Assembly (NCBI GenBank): GCA_044507975.1
Contig: JBIQIQ010000027.1
Location: forward strand, 1-22,508
Direction of reading: 5' to 3'
DNA length: 22,508 nucleotides
Source: DASRWD01 sp044507975
GTDB lineage: Bacteria; Deinococcota; Deinococci; Deinococcales; Trueperaceae
In this document: positions 1 to 7,028 of the stretch, piece after piece
Position numbering within the stretch: the first letter of the stretch is position 1
How the letters are laid out: every line of letters starts with the position of its first letter
Made by a program: the position numbers and the translations under genes
The notes under the pieces: generated by a model
Database searches by the model: none
What the model saw: only the letters and a program-made list of their open reading frames with translations
What the model was told of the DNA's origin: nothing

Positions 1-842
1 GAGTCGAGGTCGGCGTCGTCGAAGACGATGAAGGGCGACTTGCCGCCCAGCTCCAGCGAGAGCTTCAGCTCGCGACCGGCGGTCTCGCGGCGGATGATGC
101 GCCCCACCTCGGTCGAGCCCGTGAACGCGACCTTGTCGAGCCCGTCGTGCGCCACGAGCGCGGCGCCCGTGGCGCCGTCACCGGTGACGACGTTGAGGAC
201 GCCCTCGGGCAGGCCGACCTCCTGCGCCAGCTCGGCGAAGGCCAGCGCCGTCAGCGGCGTGAACTCGGCGGGCTTGAGGACGACGGTGTTGCCGGCGGCC
301 AGGGCGGGGGCGACCTTCCAGGCGAGCATGAGCAACGGGAAGTTCCAGGGGATGACCTGCCCGCACACGCCCACCGCCTCGTAGCCGGGGAACTCCTTCT
401 CCAGGAGCTGCGCCCAGCCAGCGTGGTGATAGAGGTGGCGGGCCACGAGCGGGACGTCGAGGTCGCGCGTCTCGCGTATCGGCTTGCCGTTGTCGAGCGA
501 CTCGAGGACCGCCAGCAAGCGGGCGTGCTTCTGCACGTGACGGGCCAGCGCGTAGAGGTAGCGGGCGCGCCCGTGGCCGCCGAGCGCCTGCCAACCGGGC
601 AGCGCGGAGCAGGCCGCCGCGACGGCGGCCGCGACGTCCTCTCCGGTGCCTTGACTGACCTGGGCGAGCTCGCTGCCGTCGCCGGGGTGGTGGGTGGCGA
701 ACGTCTCGCCCGCCGGGGTGAAGCGCCCGCCGACGAAGTGCCCGAAGCGCCGACCGTGGCGCTGCAACCAGGCCTCGGCGACGTCGGCGGCCTCGGGCGC
801 GGGTCCGTAATCGAGGGTCTCGAAGATCTCGCGAACTGTCAT
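1..842 (-). CDS. NAD(P)-dependent aldehyde dehydrogenase, N-terminal part (cut by window edge)
   Basis: About 280 residues are visible, from ATG at 842 to the left window edge, so the catalytic cysteine region lies outside. The visible part is a classical ALDH cofactor domain. It has PWNFP with the conserved active-site Asn, then KPAEFTPL, a GFTGSTEVG-like nucleotide-binding turn (here AFTGSTEVGR), and LELGGKSP near the edge. The family oxidises aldehydes to carboxylic acids in the cytoplasm. The start lies 16 bases after the deoC stop with a G-rich ribosome site, so it is the third gene of one operon. The context suggests it oxidises the acetaldehyde released by the aldolase, or a related deoxyribose-derived aldehyde. 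Family assignment is firm; the substrate is inferred. Confidence 0.93.
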   Translation of the reverse strand, partial: MTVREIFETLDYGPAPEAADVAEAWLQRHGRRFGHFVGGRFTPAGETFATHHPGDGSELAQVSQGTGEDVAAAVAAACSALPGWQALGGHGRARYLYALARHVQKHARLLAVLESLDNGKPIRETRDLDVPLVARHLYHHAGWAQLLEKEFPGYEAVGVCGQVIPWNFPLLMLAWKVAPALAAGNTVVLKPAEFTPLTALAFAELAQEVGLPEGVLNVVTGDGATGAALVAHDGLDKVAFTGSTEVGRIIRRETAGRELKLSLELGGKSPFIVFDDADLD

Positions 843-858
843 GCTCTGCCCCCAGGCC

Positions 859-1878
859 TCACCCGAGCGGGTGGCGGTGGTACGCCGAGTAGCGTCCGGT
901 GACGTGGTGCTCGAGCTGGCGCTCGATGTCGGCCAGCAGGGAGCTGGCGCCGAACCTCAGCAGGTCGGGCTCGAGCCAACGACGGCCGAGCTCCTCGCGG
1001 ATGAGGATCATCCATGCCAGCGCGTCCTTGGCCGTGCGCAGGCCGCCCGCCGGCTTGAAGCCGACGGCCTGGCCCGTGCGCTCGTAGTACTCGCGGACGG
1101 ACCTGACCATCGTCAGGCTGACCGGCAGGGTGGCGTTGACGCTCTCCTTGCCCGTCGAGGTCTTGACGAAGTCCGCGCCGGCCATCATGGCCACGAGGCT
1201 CGCGCGGTAGACGTTGCGCAGGGAGCCGAGCTCGCCGGTGGCCAGGATCACCTTCATGTGGGAATCGCCGCACGCCTCGCGGAAGCTGCGCAGCTCGTCG
1301 TACAGCCCCTGCCAGTCGTGCGTGAGCGCCAGCCGGCGCGAGATCACGACGTCGATCTCGGCCGCGCCGGCGGACACCGACCTGACGACCTCCTCGACGC
1401 GCGTCGCGAACGGCGAGAGCCCCGCCGGGAAGCCCGTCGAGACGGCCGCGACCGGCACGCCCGAACCCTTCAGGGCCTGCACGGCCACGGGCACCATGTC
1501 GTGGTACACGCAGACCGCGCCGACCGTGATGCCGAGGTCCGCCACCCCCAGCTCCTCGAGCAGGTCGGAGCGGACGGGGTTGAGCGCCTTGGCGCAAAGG
1601 CGCCGCACGCGGCCGGCAGTGTCGTCGCCCGCGAGCGTCGTCAGGTCGATGAGCGTGATGGCCTTGAGCAGCCACGCCGCCTGCCACTGCTTCTTCACGC
1701 TGCGGCGCGTCGTCAGGGTGGCGGCCCTGCGCTCCACGGCGCTGGTGTTCACCCGCGCGGCCTGCACCCAATCGAGCATCAGCTCGGTGCCCTCGTTGCG
1801 GGTGAGCGCGCTCGCAGCCTCCACGCTGCCCGCGTCGACGCCGGCGTGCGCGTGCCGGCTCTCCGTCTCGACGCTCAT
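859..1878 (-). CDS. deoC: Deoxyribose-phosphate aldolase, eukaryote-like (DERA) type
   Basis: This 339-residue protein cleaves 2-deoxyribose 5-phosphate to glyceraldehyde 3-phosphate and acetaldehyde. Schiff-base Lys239 lies in FVKTSTGK, the second lysine Lys275 in GFKPAGG, and Asp176 in EIDVVI. It is longer than the roughly 260-residue E. coli enzyme and recalls human DERA through most of its length: WQAAWLLKAITLIDLTTL, VCVYHD, STGFPAG, ILATGELGSL, and the tail HHVTGRYSAYH. The first 30 residues look like a disordered extension. The start is ATG at 1878, preceded by a full-consensus Shine-Dalgarno AAGGAGGT (1885-1892) six bases away, and it overlaps the upstream gene by ATGA. The following gene is an aldehyde dehydrogenase, which fits nucleoside or deoxyribose catabolism. 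Function is firm; the subtype rests on remembered family sequences. Confidence 0.95.
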   Translation of the reverse strand: MSVETESRHAHAGVDAGSVEAASALTRNEGTELMLDWVQAARVNTSAVERRAATLTTRRSVKKQWQAAWLLKAITLIDLTTLAGDDTAGRVRRLCAKALNPVRSDLLEELGVADLGITVGAVCVYHDMVPVAVQALKGSGVPVAAVSTGFPAGLSPFATRVEEVVRSVSAGAAEIDVVISRRLALTHDWQGLYDELRSFREACGDSHMKVILATGELGSLRNVYRASLVAMMAGADFVKTSTGKESVNATLPVSLTMVRSVREYYERTGQAVGFKPAGGLRTAKDALAWMILIREELGRRWLEPDLLRFGASSLLADIERQLEHHVTGRYSAYHRHPLG

Positions 1879-2813
1879 GCGGTGACCTCCTTCGGCCCGA
1901 GACCCAGCTCGCGCGCCATGGCGCTGCCGTCCTCGCTGTAGAGACGCTCGACCAGGAGCTCGGCGAGCTGCGGCGTGAACACGCCGTCGCGCACGAGCGG
2001 CCAGGTGGGGAGCTGATCCAGCGTCATCAGGCGCTGCACGCCGTTGGCGAACCGCACGGGAACCTCCTCGTGACCGAGCGCGCCCAGCACGGCCACGCGG
2101 TGGAAGCCGGACCGGATCAGGAAGCGTAGCTCCCCGTCGACCGACAAGAGTGAGCCCGTCACGTGGTCGCGCGCCTGCGGTCGGTAACCGCGCTCCTGGA
2201 TCGAGGCGACGAGCCGCCTCAGGCGCCACACCTCCAGCTCGAGCACCCGGTGCCCGAGCGGTCCGTAGCTCGGCAACCGCAGGTCGGTCGACACCGACCT
2301 CGGCCAGGCGGAAACCGTAGGCGACCAAGGCCAGAAGTACGTGACCTCCGCGGTCCTCAACTGCCACAGCCTGGAGCCCGCGGGGACGTCCGCCTCGGGG
2401 TCGGAGAACAGCAACTCCGCAGCGGTCTCGGGCTGGTACGCCTCCGCGAAACGCGCGAGCACGGTGTCGGAGGCCGCGACCCCGGGGTCGGCGGCGACCT
2501 GGCGGGCCGTCTCCTGCCAGGCGTCGAACGCCCCCGCGCCGAACCCGAAGACGGCGACGTTGCGGCAGGTCGACAGCGGAACGAAGAAGGTGGGGTCGGC
2601 GCGCACGTAGACCGCCCGCAGCGGATCCGGCGCGGCGGCGCGGTCGACCGTGTCGGGAACGCCATCGCCGCTCATGACCACCGACCTCAAGCCGCGCGCG
2701 ATGGCCTTGCGCACCCGTCCGGCGCGGGACGGCTCGCGGTAGCCGCCCTCGATGAACTCGTAGAGACGCGCCAGCTCCGACTCGCTCATGCTGGGCCCGG
2801 CGGCGCGCGTCAT
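1875..2813 (-). CDS. Unknown protein with a C-terminal ParB/sulfiredoxin-like segment
   Basis: This protein of about 312 residues has no firm functional name. The C-terminal third holds a pattern seen in ParB-like (ParB/sulfiredoxin fold) proteins: a helix with ELEVWRLRRLVASIQERGYRP, then a strand DGELRFLIRSGFHRVAVLGALG and EEVPVRF. The N-terminal two thirds are rich in Trp, Pro and Arg and suggest no family to me; there is no signal peptide and no membrane span. It is first in the operon, and its TGA overlaps the deoC start (ATGA), so the two are probably translationally coupled. I chose ATG at 2813 because a TAGCCT -10 hexamer ends eight bases before it, as in a leaderless transcript. Other in-frame starts are GTG 2849, ATG 2831 and ATG 2789. 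A role in deoxyribose metabolism is only guilt by association. Confidence 0.8.
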   Translation of the reverse strand: MTRAAGPSMSESELARLYEFIEGGYREPSRAGRVRKAIARGLRSVVMSGDGVPDTVDRAAAPDPLRAVYVRADPTFFVPLSTCRNVAVFGFGAGAFDAWQETARQVAADPGVAASDTVLARFAEAYQPETAAELLFSDPEADVPAGSRLWQLRTAEVTYFWPWSPTVSAWPRSVSTDLRLPSYGPLGHRVLELEVWRLRRLVASIQERGYRPQARDHVTGSLLSVDGELRFLIRSGFHRVAVLGALGHEEVPVRFANGVQRLMTLDQLPTWPLVRDGVFTPQLAELLVERLYSEDGSAMARELGLGPKEVTA

Positions 2814-2821
2814 GGTAGCCG

Positions 2822-2827
2822 AGGCTA
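2822..2827 (-). promoter_or_regulatory. Putative leaderless -10 hexamer (TAGCCT) for the ParB-like/deoC/ALDH operon
   Basis: TAGCCT on the minus strand fits TANNNT and lies eight bases upstream of ATG 2813. That would put the transcription start about two bases before the start codon. No convincing -35 box is visible. The call depends on the repeated pattern in this window. Confidence 0.35.
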
Positions 2828-2853
2828 GCATGGGAGACCCGGCCAGCACGTGC

Positions 2854-2859
2854 TAACTT
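2854..2859 (+). promoter_or_regulatory. Putative extended -10 (TGCTAACTT) for the D-cysteine desulfhydrase operon
   Basis: TAACTT is preceded by TG one base upstream, an extended -10. The expected start near 2866 gives a leader of about 30 bases. That leader carries the near-palindrome GGGCGAATCGCCC (2872-2884) and a GGAGG ribosome site at 2887-2891. The element lies back to back with the minus-strand promoter at 2822-2827. No clear -35 is seen. Confidence 0.35.
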
Positions 2860-2897
2860 CGCCTCCACGACGGGCGAATCGCCCCCGGAGGACCTCG

Positions 2898-3896
2898 ATG
2901 CAGCTCTCTCGTTTCCCACGTCGCCGCTACACTCCGCACCCGACCGAGCTCGCCCCGCTCGAGCGGCTCAGCTCCCACCTCGGCGGCCCCACCATCTGGC
3001 TCAAGCGCGACGACCAGCTGGGTCTCGCCGGCGGCGGCAACAAGGCGCGGAAGCTCGAGTTCCTCGTCGCCGACGCCCTCGAGCGCGGGGCCGACACGCT
3101 CGTCACGACGGGCGCCGTGCAGTCGAACCACTGCCGCATGACGCTCGCGGCGGCGCGGCAGGAGGGGATGGCCTGCCGCCTCGTGATCGAGGAGCGCGTT
3201 CCTGGCAGCTACGACGAGGGTGCCAGCGGCAACAACATGCTCTTCCAGCTCCTCGGCGCGGAGCGCGTGACCGTCGTCCCGGCGGGCACCGACCTGGCGG
3301 CGGCCATGCAGGCCGAGGCCGACGACCTGGCAGCGTCGGGCCGCGTCGGCTACGTCCTGCCGGGGGGCGGCTCGAACCCGCTGGGCGCGCTCGGATACGT
3401 GGCGGCGGCGAAGGAGCTCACGGCGCAGCTCGACGAGCTCGACCTGGTCGTCGACAACCTGGTCGTCGCCAGCGGCTCGGGAGGGACGCACGCGGGGCTC
3501 GTCGCGGGCCTCACGGGTCTCAGCACCGGCGTCCGGGTGCTGGGCGTGAGCACTCGCGCGGACAAGGCCGCGCAGGAGGCGAAGATCCTCGACCTCGCCC
3601 GGCGCACCTCCGCGCTGGCGGGCTCGTCCGTCGAGGTGATGCCGGAGGACGTCGAGGTCCTCGACGGCTACGTCGGCGAGGGTTACTCGCTGCCGACGGA
3701 GGGAATGGTCGAGGCCGTCAGGCTGTTCGCGAGGCTCGAGGGCGTGCTGCTCGACCCCGTGTACGCCGGCAAGGCGGCCGCCGGCCTCATCGACCTCGTG
3801 CGCCAGGGGGCCTTCGACCCCGACGCCGCCGTCGTCTTCGTCCACACCGGGGGATGGCCGGCGCTGTTCGCCTACCAGGACCTCTTCTCGACATGA
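2898..3896 (+). CDS. dcyD: PLP-dependent D-cysteine desulfhydrase / ACC deaminase family enzyme
   Basis: This 332-residue protein of the fold-type II PLP family resembles E. coli DcyD along its whole length. The PLP lysine is Lys49 in GGGNKARKLEF, and the Ser-Asn-His element GAVQSNHCR is at about 73-80. Other marks are GGSNPLGALGY, a glycine-rich cofactor turn ASGSGGTHAG, ARLEGVLLDPVYAGKA and the final FVHTGGWPALFAY. DcyD converts D-cysteine to pyruvate, sulfide and ammonia; close relatives deaminate 1-aminocyclopropane-1-carboxylate, and sequence alone does not separate them safely. ATG 2898 has GGAGG six bases upstream. The stop overlaps the next gene (ATGA), starting a three-gene operon with an acetyltransferase and a racemase-family protein, consistent with D-amino-acid handling. 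Confidence 0.88.
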   Translation: MQLSRFPRRRYTPHPTELAPLERLSSHLGGPTIWLKRDDQLGLAGGGNKARKLEFLVADALERGADTLVTTGAVQSNHCRMTLAAARQEGMACRLVIEERVPGSYDEGASGNNMLFQLLGAERVTVVPAGTDLAAAMQAEADDLAASGRVGYVLPGGGSNPLGALGYVAAAKELTAQLDELDLVVDNLVVASGSGGTHAGLVAGLTGLSTGVRVLGVSTRADKAAQEAKILDLARRTSALAGSSVEVMPEDVEVLDGYVGEGYSLPTEGMVEAVRLFARLEGVLLDPVYAGKAAAGLIDLVRQGAFDPDAAVVFVHTGGWPALFAYQDLFST

Positions 3897-4429
3897 GCCC
3901 GACCCAGCCCGAACCGCTCGTCGTCCGGCGGGAGCGACCCGGCGACGCCGCGGCGGTCGATGCCGTCGTGAGCGCCGCGTTCGCCAAGGCGGCCGGCGAG
4001 AGACCGGTGGAGGCGGTGCTCGTCGAGCGGCTGCGCGGTGGCCCTGACGCCTTGCCCAGGCTCACGCTCGTGGCGGAGCTGAGCGGGGCCGTCGTCGGGC
4101 ACGTGATGTGCAGCCGAGGCTGGGTGGGCGCCGCACCGTCCGTCGGGCTCGGCCCGCTGGCGGTCGCGCCCGGGGCGCAAGGGAGGGGCGTGGGCAGCGC
4201 CCTGATGCACGCCGTGACCGCCGCGGCGGAGGCGTTGGACGAGCCGCTCGTGGCGCTCCTCGGCGCTCCCGAGTACTACGGGCGGTTCGGGTTCGCGCCG
4301 GCCGCTCGCGAGGGGGTCCTGCCTCCCGATCCGGCCTGGGGCGACCACTTCCAGGTGCGCTGGCTGTCCGCGCACCCCGGCAGCCTGGCCGGCGCCTTCC
4401 GCTACGCCGCGCCGTTCGACGAACTGTGA
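3893..4429 (+). CDS. GNAT-family N-acetyltransferase, YhbS-like
   Basis: This 178-residue protein shows a single GNAT domain. It begins with the usual VRRERPGDAAAVDAVV strand-helix, then has VVGHVMCS and GPLAVAPGAQGRGVGSALM. The acetyl-CoA pyrophosphate loop is at about residues 94-101, and the C-terminal part has LGAPEYYGRFGFAPA. That last segment and the overall length resemble YhbS-type acetyltransferases, whose acceptors are often amino acids or small amines; the acceptor here is unknown. It overlaps the upstream dcyD-like gene by four bases (ATGA) and the downstream racemase gene by four (GTGA), so all three are probably co-translated. Acetylation of an amino acid handled by its neighbours is plausible but inferred. 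Confidence 0.88.
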   Translation: MSPTQPEPLVVRRERPGDAAAVDAVVSAAFAKAAGERPVEAVLVERLRGGPDALPRLTLVAELSGAVVGHVMCSRGWVGAAPSVGLGPLAVAPGAQGRGVGSALMHAVTAAAEALDEPLVALLGAPEYYGRFGFAPAAREGVLPPDPAWGDHFQVRWLSAHPGSLAGAFRYAAPFDEL

Positions 4430-5163
4430 GCGGCTCGCCGCTCCGCCCTCTCATCGGCGTCCTGGGCGGCATGGGTCCGGCCGCGTCGGTGGACCTCTAC
4501 GCCAAGGTCGTCGCCCTCGCTGGCGCCCGCCGCGACCAGGACCACGTGCGTCTGATCCTCGACGGCGACCCGCTGGTGCCCGACAGGCAGGCGGCGGTCT
4601 CTGGCACCGGCGAGAGCGCCGGCCCCGCGATCGTCGCCAAGGCGTTGAGGCTCGAGGCCGCCGGCGCCGAGGTGCTGGCCATGGCCTGCCACGCCGCGCA
4701 CGCCTACCAGCGCGACGTCGAGGAGGCTACGCGCCTGCCGTTCGTGAGCCTCATCGAGGTGGCCGTGGCGGCGGCCGCCCACGCAGCCCCCGAGGCGCGT
4801 GTCGCCGGCCTGCTCGCCACGCCGGCCACGCTGCGGGCACGACTCTACGACGAGGTCGCGGCGCGGGCCGGCCTGCGGCTGGCCACGCCCGACGACCTGG
4901 AGGACGGTCGACGCCGGCTCATGGACCTGGTGTGGCGCGTGAAGGCCGGCGACGACGGCGCCGAGGTGCGCTCCGGCATGGCCGAGCTGGCGCGGGAGCT
5001 CGTGGAGCGCGGCGCCGGCGTGATCATCGCGGCCTGTACCGAGGTACCGCTGGTGGTGGGGCCAGCCGACGTGGCCGTCCCGCTAGTCGACGCCACGGCT
5101 GCTCTCGCCGAGCGGCTGGTGGCGCTGGGCGCTCCCGCCTCGGGGGGCGGGAGCGGTGCTTAA
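4426..5163 (+). CDS. Aspartate/glutamate racemase family protein
   Basis: This 245-residue protein starts at GTG 4426, overlapping the preceding stop. GVLGGMGPAASVDLY at the N-terminus is the hallmark of the Asp/Glu racemase family, which inverts the alpha-carbon using two cysteines and no cofactor. Both are present: Cys88 in MACHAAHAY and Cys204 in IAACTEVPL. The first motif normally reads CNT; here it is CHA, so substrate or activity may differ. The last nine codons overlap a strong GC hairpin (5130-5155) that may end the transcript. Being third in a row with a D-cysteine desulfhydrase-like enzyme suggests conversion between L- and D-amino acids; the substrate cannot be read from the sequence. 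Confidence 0.87.
   Translation: MSGSPLRPLIGVLGGMGPAASVDLYAKVVALAGARRDQDHVRLILDGDPLVPDRQAAVSGTGESAGPAIVAKALRLEAAGAEVLAMACHAAHAYQRDVEEATRLPFVSLIEVAVAAAAHAAPEARVAGLLATPATLRARLYDEVAARAGLRLATPDDLEDGRRRLMDLVWRVKAGDDGAEVRSGMAELARELVERGAGVIIAACTEVPLVVGPADVAVPLVDATAALAERLVALGAPASGGGSGA
5130..5155 (+). terminator. GC-rich hairpin inside the 3' end of the racemase gene
   Basis: CGCTCCCGCC and GGCGGGAGCG form a perfect 10-bp stem around a six-base loop. The hairpin lies within the last codons of the racemase gene and just before the phnD promoter region. No T-tract follows, so efficient intrinsic termination is uncertain. Confidence 0.4.
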
Positions 5164-5201
5164 CCGGACCTTGAGCTGCACGTGAGATGCTTCACAGCCC
5201 G

Positions 5202-5210
5202 TGCTACTCT
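5202..5210 (+). promoter_or_regulatory. Putative extended -10 (TGCTACTCT) for the phosphonate-type ABC operon
   Basis: TACTCT with TG one base upstream lies about 65 bases before the phnD start. GTGAGA at 5182-5187, 17 bases upstream, is a possible weak -35. The expected start near 5217 leaves a leader of roughly 58 bases. The leader contains the CTGGAGG ribosome site at 5263-5269. Confidence 0.4.
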
Positions 5211-5274
5211 TGCCGCGCACGGGGACGTGACGAGGTCGGAGCCCCGAGAGCGCATCTTCAACCTGGAGGCCGTA

Positions 5275-6156
5275 GTGAAGCGAACCCTCAAGACCCTTCT
5301 GGCGCTGGTGCTAGCCGGCACGATGTACGTCGGCTTCGCCCAGGACGGCGAAGTCCCCAACACGCTGGTGCTCGGCATGGTGCCCAGCCGCGAGGCCGAC
5401 GCCATCGTCGACAGCCTCGAGCCCATCGCTCAGATGCTCGAAGACCGCCTGCTCATACCGGTCGAGACGTTCGTGAGCACCAACTTCGTCGGTCTCGTCG
5501 AGGCCATGGGCACCGGCCGCGTGCACGTCGGCATGTTCGGGCCCTCCGCGATGGTCCAGGCCATGGACGCGCACGGCATGGAGCCGCTCCTCGCCTCGGT
5601 CCGCCAGGGCAGCACCACCTACCGCTCGCAGTTCAACGTCCGCTGCGACAGCGGCATCGAATCGTTCGACGACCTGCGCGGCAAGACCATCGCCTGGGTC
5701 GACCCCGGCTCCGCCTCGGGCTACCAGTTCCCCCACGTGACCCTCAAGACCGAGTACGGCATCGACCCCGACACCGAGATGACGGGCATCTTCGCCGGCT
5801 CGCACGACGCCGCCGCGCTCGCCGTCTACCTCGGTGACGTCGACGTCTCCGTGACGTTCGGCGGCTCGCCCGGCTCCGACGGCCGCGAGACGATCGAGGC
5901 CGACTACCCCGACGTCAAGGAGCAGGTCTGCATCCTCGGCTACTCCGTCGACATCCCGAACGACGGCATGGTCGTGCAGCCCAACCTCGACGCCGACCTC
6001 AAGAACCAGATCGCCGAGGCCTTCATCGACATCGCCAACACCGAGGAAGGTGAAGCGCTCACGCAGGCCCTGTTCAACGTGACCGAGTTCGCCCGCATCG
6101 CCGACCCGTCGGTCTACGACGCCGTGCGCGAGGTCAGCAGGACCTTCCAGCGCTGA
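5275..6156 (+). CDS. phnD: Phosphonate/phosphate-type ABC transporter substrate-binding protein
   Basis: This 293-residue periplasmic binding protein of the PhnD family starts at GTG 5275, five bases after CTGGAGG. Residues 1-22 form a signal peptide: MKRTLKTLL, then a hydrophobic core, with probable cleavage after GFA. Family marks are LGMVPSREADAI, ETFVSTNFVGLVEAMGTGRVHVGMFGPS, SFDDLRGKTIAWVDPGSASGYQFPH, and FAGSHDAAALAVYLGDVDVSVTF. The family captures phosphonates, phosphite or phosphate for import. It is the first gene of an importer with phnC and two phnE permeases downstream. A hairpin follows it, which may let the binding protein be made in excess. No phosphonate-degrading enzyme is visible here, so the ligand is open. 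An in-frame GTG at 5227 would add 16 residues before the signal peptide and is less likely. Confidence 0.9.
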   Translation: MKRTLKTLLALVLAGTMYVGFAQDGEVPNTLVLGMVPSREADAIVDSLEPIAQMLEDRLLIPVETFVSTNFVGLVEAMGTGRVHVGMFGPSAMVQAMDAHGMEPLLASVRQGSTTYRSQFNVRCDSGIESFDDLRGKTIAWVDPGSASGYQFPHVTLKTEYGIDPDTEMTGIFAGSHDAAALAVYLGDVDVSVTFGGSPGSDGRETIEADYPDVKEQVCILGYSVDIPNDGMVVQPNLDADLKNQIAEAFIDIANTEEGEALTQALFNVTEFARIADPSVYDAVREVSRTFQR

Positions 6157-6167
6157 TCGGCGCCTTC

Positions 6168-6186
6168 GCGGCCCTCTGAGGGCCGC
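6168..6186 (+). terminator. Short hairpin after phnD
   Basis: GCGGCCCT and AGGGCCGC form a perfect 8-bp stem around the loop CTG, eleven bases after the phnD stop. No T-tract follows. With the larger hairpin just downstream it may protect the phnD 3' end or reduce read-through. Confidence 0.4.
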
Positions 6187-6202
6187 TACACCTGGCTCCA
6201 CT

Positions 6203-6231
6203 GGGGCCGGCCGGGTCACCGCGCCGGCCCC
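6203..6231 (+). terminator. Strong hairpin between phnD and phnC (terminator or attenuator)
   Basis: GGGGCCGGC and GCCGGCCCC make a perfect 9-bp stem with an 11-base loop, followed by the pyrimidine-rich TTCCCTTT. It lies 46 bases after phnD and 23 before phnC. This is the usual place for partial termination between a binding-protein gene and its transporter genes. Confidence 0.55.
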
Positions 6232-6243
6232 TTCCCTTTGGGT

Positions 6244-6249
6244 TACTCT
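6244..6249 (+). promoter_or_regulatory. Putative leaderless -10 (TACTCT) for phnC
   Basis: TACTCT ends five bases before the GTG start of phnC, so transcription would begin at or next to that GTG. phnC has no Shine-Dalgarno sequence, which supports a leaderless start. The -35 region is occupied by the preceding hairpin. Confidence 0.42.
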
Positions 6250-6254
6250 TTCGC

Positions 6255-7028
6255 GTGTCCCATATCGAGTTCCGCGATGTGGAGGTCACCTACAAGACGG
6301 GCCTCAAGGCCCTCAAGGGTGTCTCCCTCGCCATACCCCGCGGCCAGTTCGTCGTGGTGGTGGGTCTCTCCGGAGCCGGCAAGTCCACCCTCATCCGGAC
6401 CGTCAACAGCCTCGTGGTGCCGTCCCAAGGCAGCGTCCACGTAGGCGACGCGAACGTCACGGCTGCCCGCGGCGGCAAGCTGCGACAGGTGCGGTCGGAC
6501 ATCGGGATGATCTTCCAGACCTTCAACCTCGTCAAGCGCTCGAGCGTGCTCCGCAACGTCCTCTCGGGCCGGCTCGGCGACGTGCCGGGTTGGCGCGGGG
6601 TCCTCGGCGCCTTCCCGCGCGCGGACGTCGCCTACGCTCACGAGTGCCTGGCGCGCGTCGGCATCCCGGAGAAGGCCTTCGTGCGGGCCGACGCGCTCTC
6701 CGGCGGCCAGCAGCAGCGCGTCGGGATCGCGCGGGCGCTCGCGCAGAAGCCGACCGTGATGCTCGCCGACGAGCCGGTCGCGAGCCTCGACCCGCCCACC
6801 TCGCACGCGGTCATGAGCGACCTCAAGCGCATCGCGCGCGAGGACGGCATCACCACGATCGTCAACCTGCACTTCATCGACATGGCGCGCGAGTACGCCG
6901 ACCGGATCATCGGCATGCGCGACGGGATCGTTGTGTTCGACGGCACACCCTCCGAAGCGACGGACAAGGCGTTCGAGGACATCTACGGCCGTCCCATCGA
7001 CCGCGAGAAGGACATGCGTGGCGCCTGA
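6255..7028 (+). CDS. phnC: Phosphonate/phosphate-type ABC transporter ATPase
   Basis: This 257-residue ABC ATPase is complete. Walker A is GLSGAGKST (about 37-45), the Q-loop Gln88 is in IFQTFNLV, and the signature is LSGGQQQRV (about 148-155). Walker B is VMLADEP, followed by VASLDP, and the switch His206 is in VNLHFID. The SS(S)VLRNVLSGRLG segment and a C-terminus with FEDIYGRPI are typical of PhnC. It powers import by the two permeases encoded directly downstream; its stop overlaps the first permease gene by 11 bases. The start is GTG 6255, without a ribosome-binding site but just after a TACTCT hexamer, so it is probably translated from a leaderless message as well as by read-through from phnD. 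Confidence 0.92.
   Translation: MSHIEFRDVEVTYKTGLKALKGVSLAIPRGQFVVVVGLSGAGKSTLIRTVNSLVVPSQGSVHVGDANVTAARGGKLRQVRSDIGMIFQTFNLVKRSSVLRNVLSGRLGDVPGWRGVLGAFPRADVAYAHECLARVGIPEKAFVRADALSGGQQQRVGIARALAQKPTVMLADEPVASLDPPTSHAVMSDLKRIAREDGITTIVNLHFIDMAREYADRIIGMRDGIVVFDGTPSEATDKAFEDIYGRPIDREKDMRGA

Noticed and set aside
839..1771. Long open frame opposite and out of phase with deoC, like many others in the window
   Set aside because: It has low-complexity Arg/Ala/Gly-rich sequence typical of shadow frames in GC-rich genes and lies over a convincingly coding gene.
2872..2884. Near-palindrome GGGCGAATCGCCC in the dcyD leader
   Set aside because: Short and GC-rich with an AT-rich centre; it could be an operator, but nothing else supports it, so it is only mentioned with the promoter.
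4108..4425. N-terminal extension of the racemase frame
   Set aside because: The extension is a shadow of the acetyltransferase gene; GTG 4426 gives a normal racemase N-terminus and a coupling overlap.
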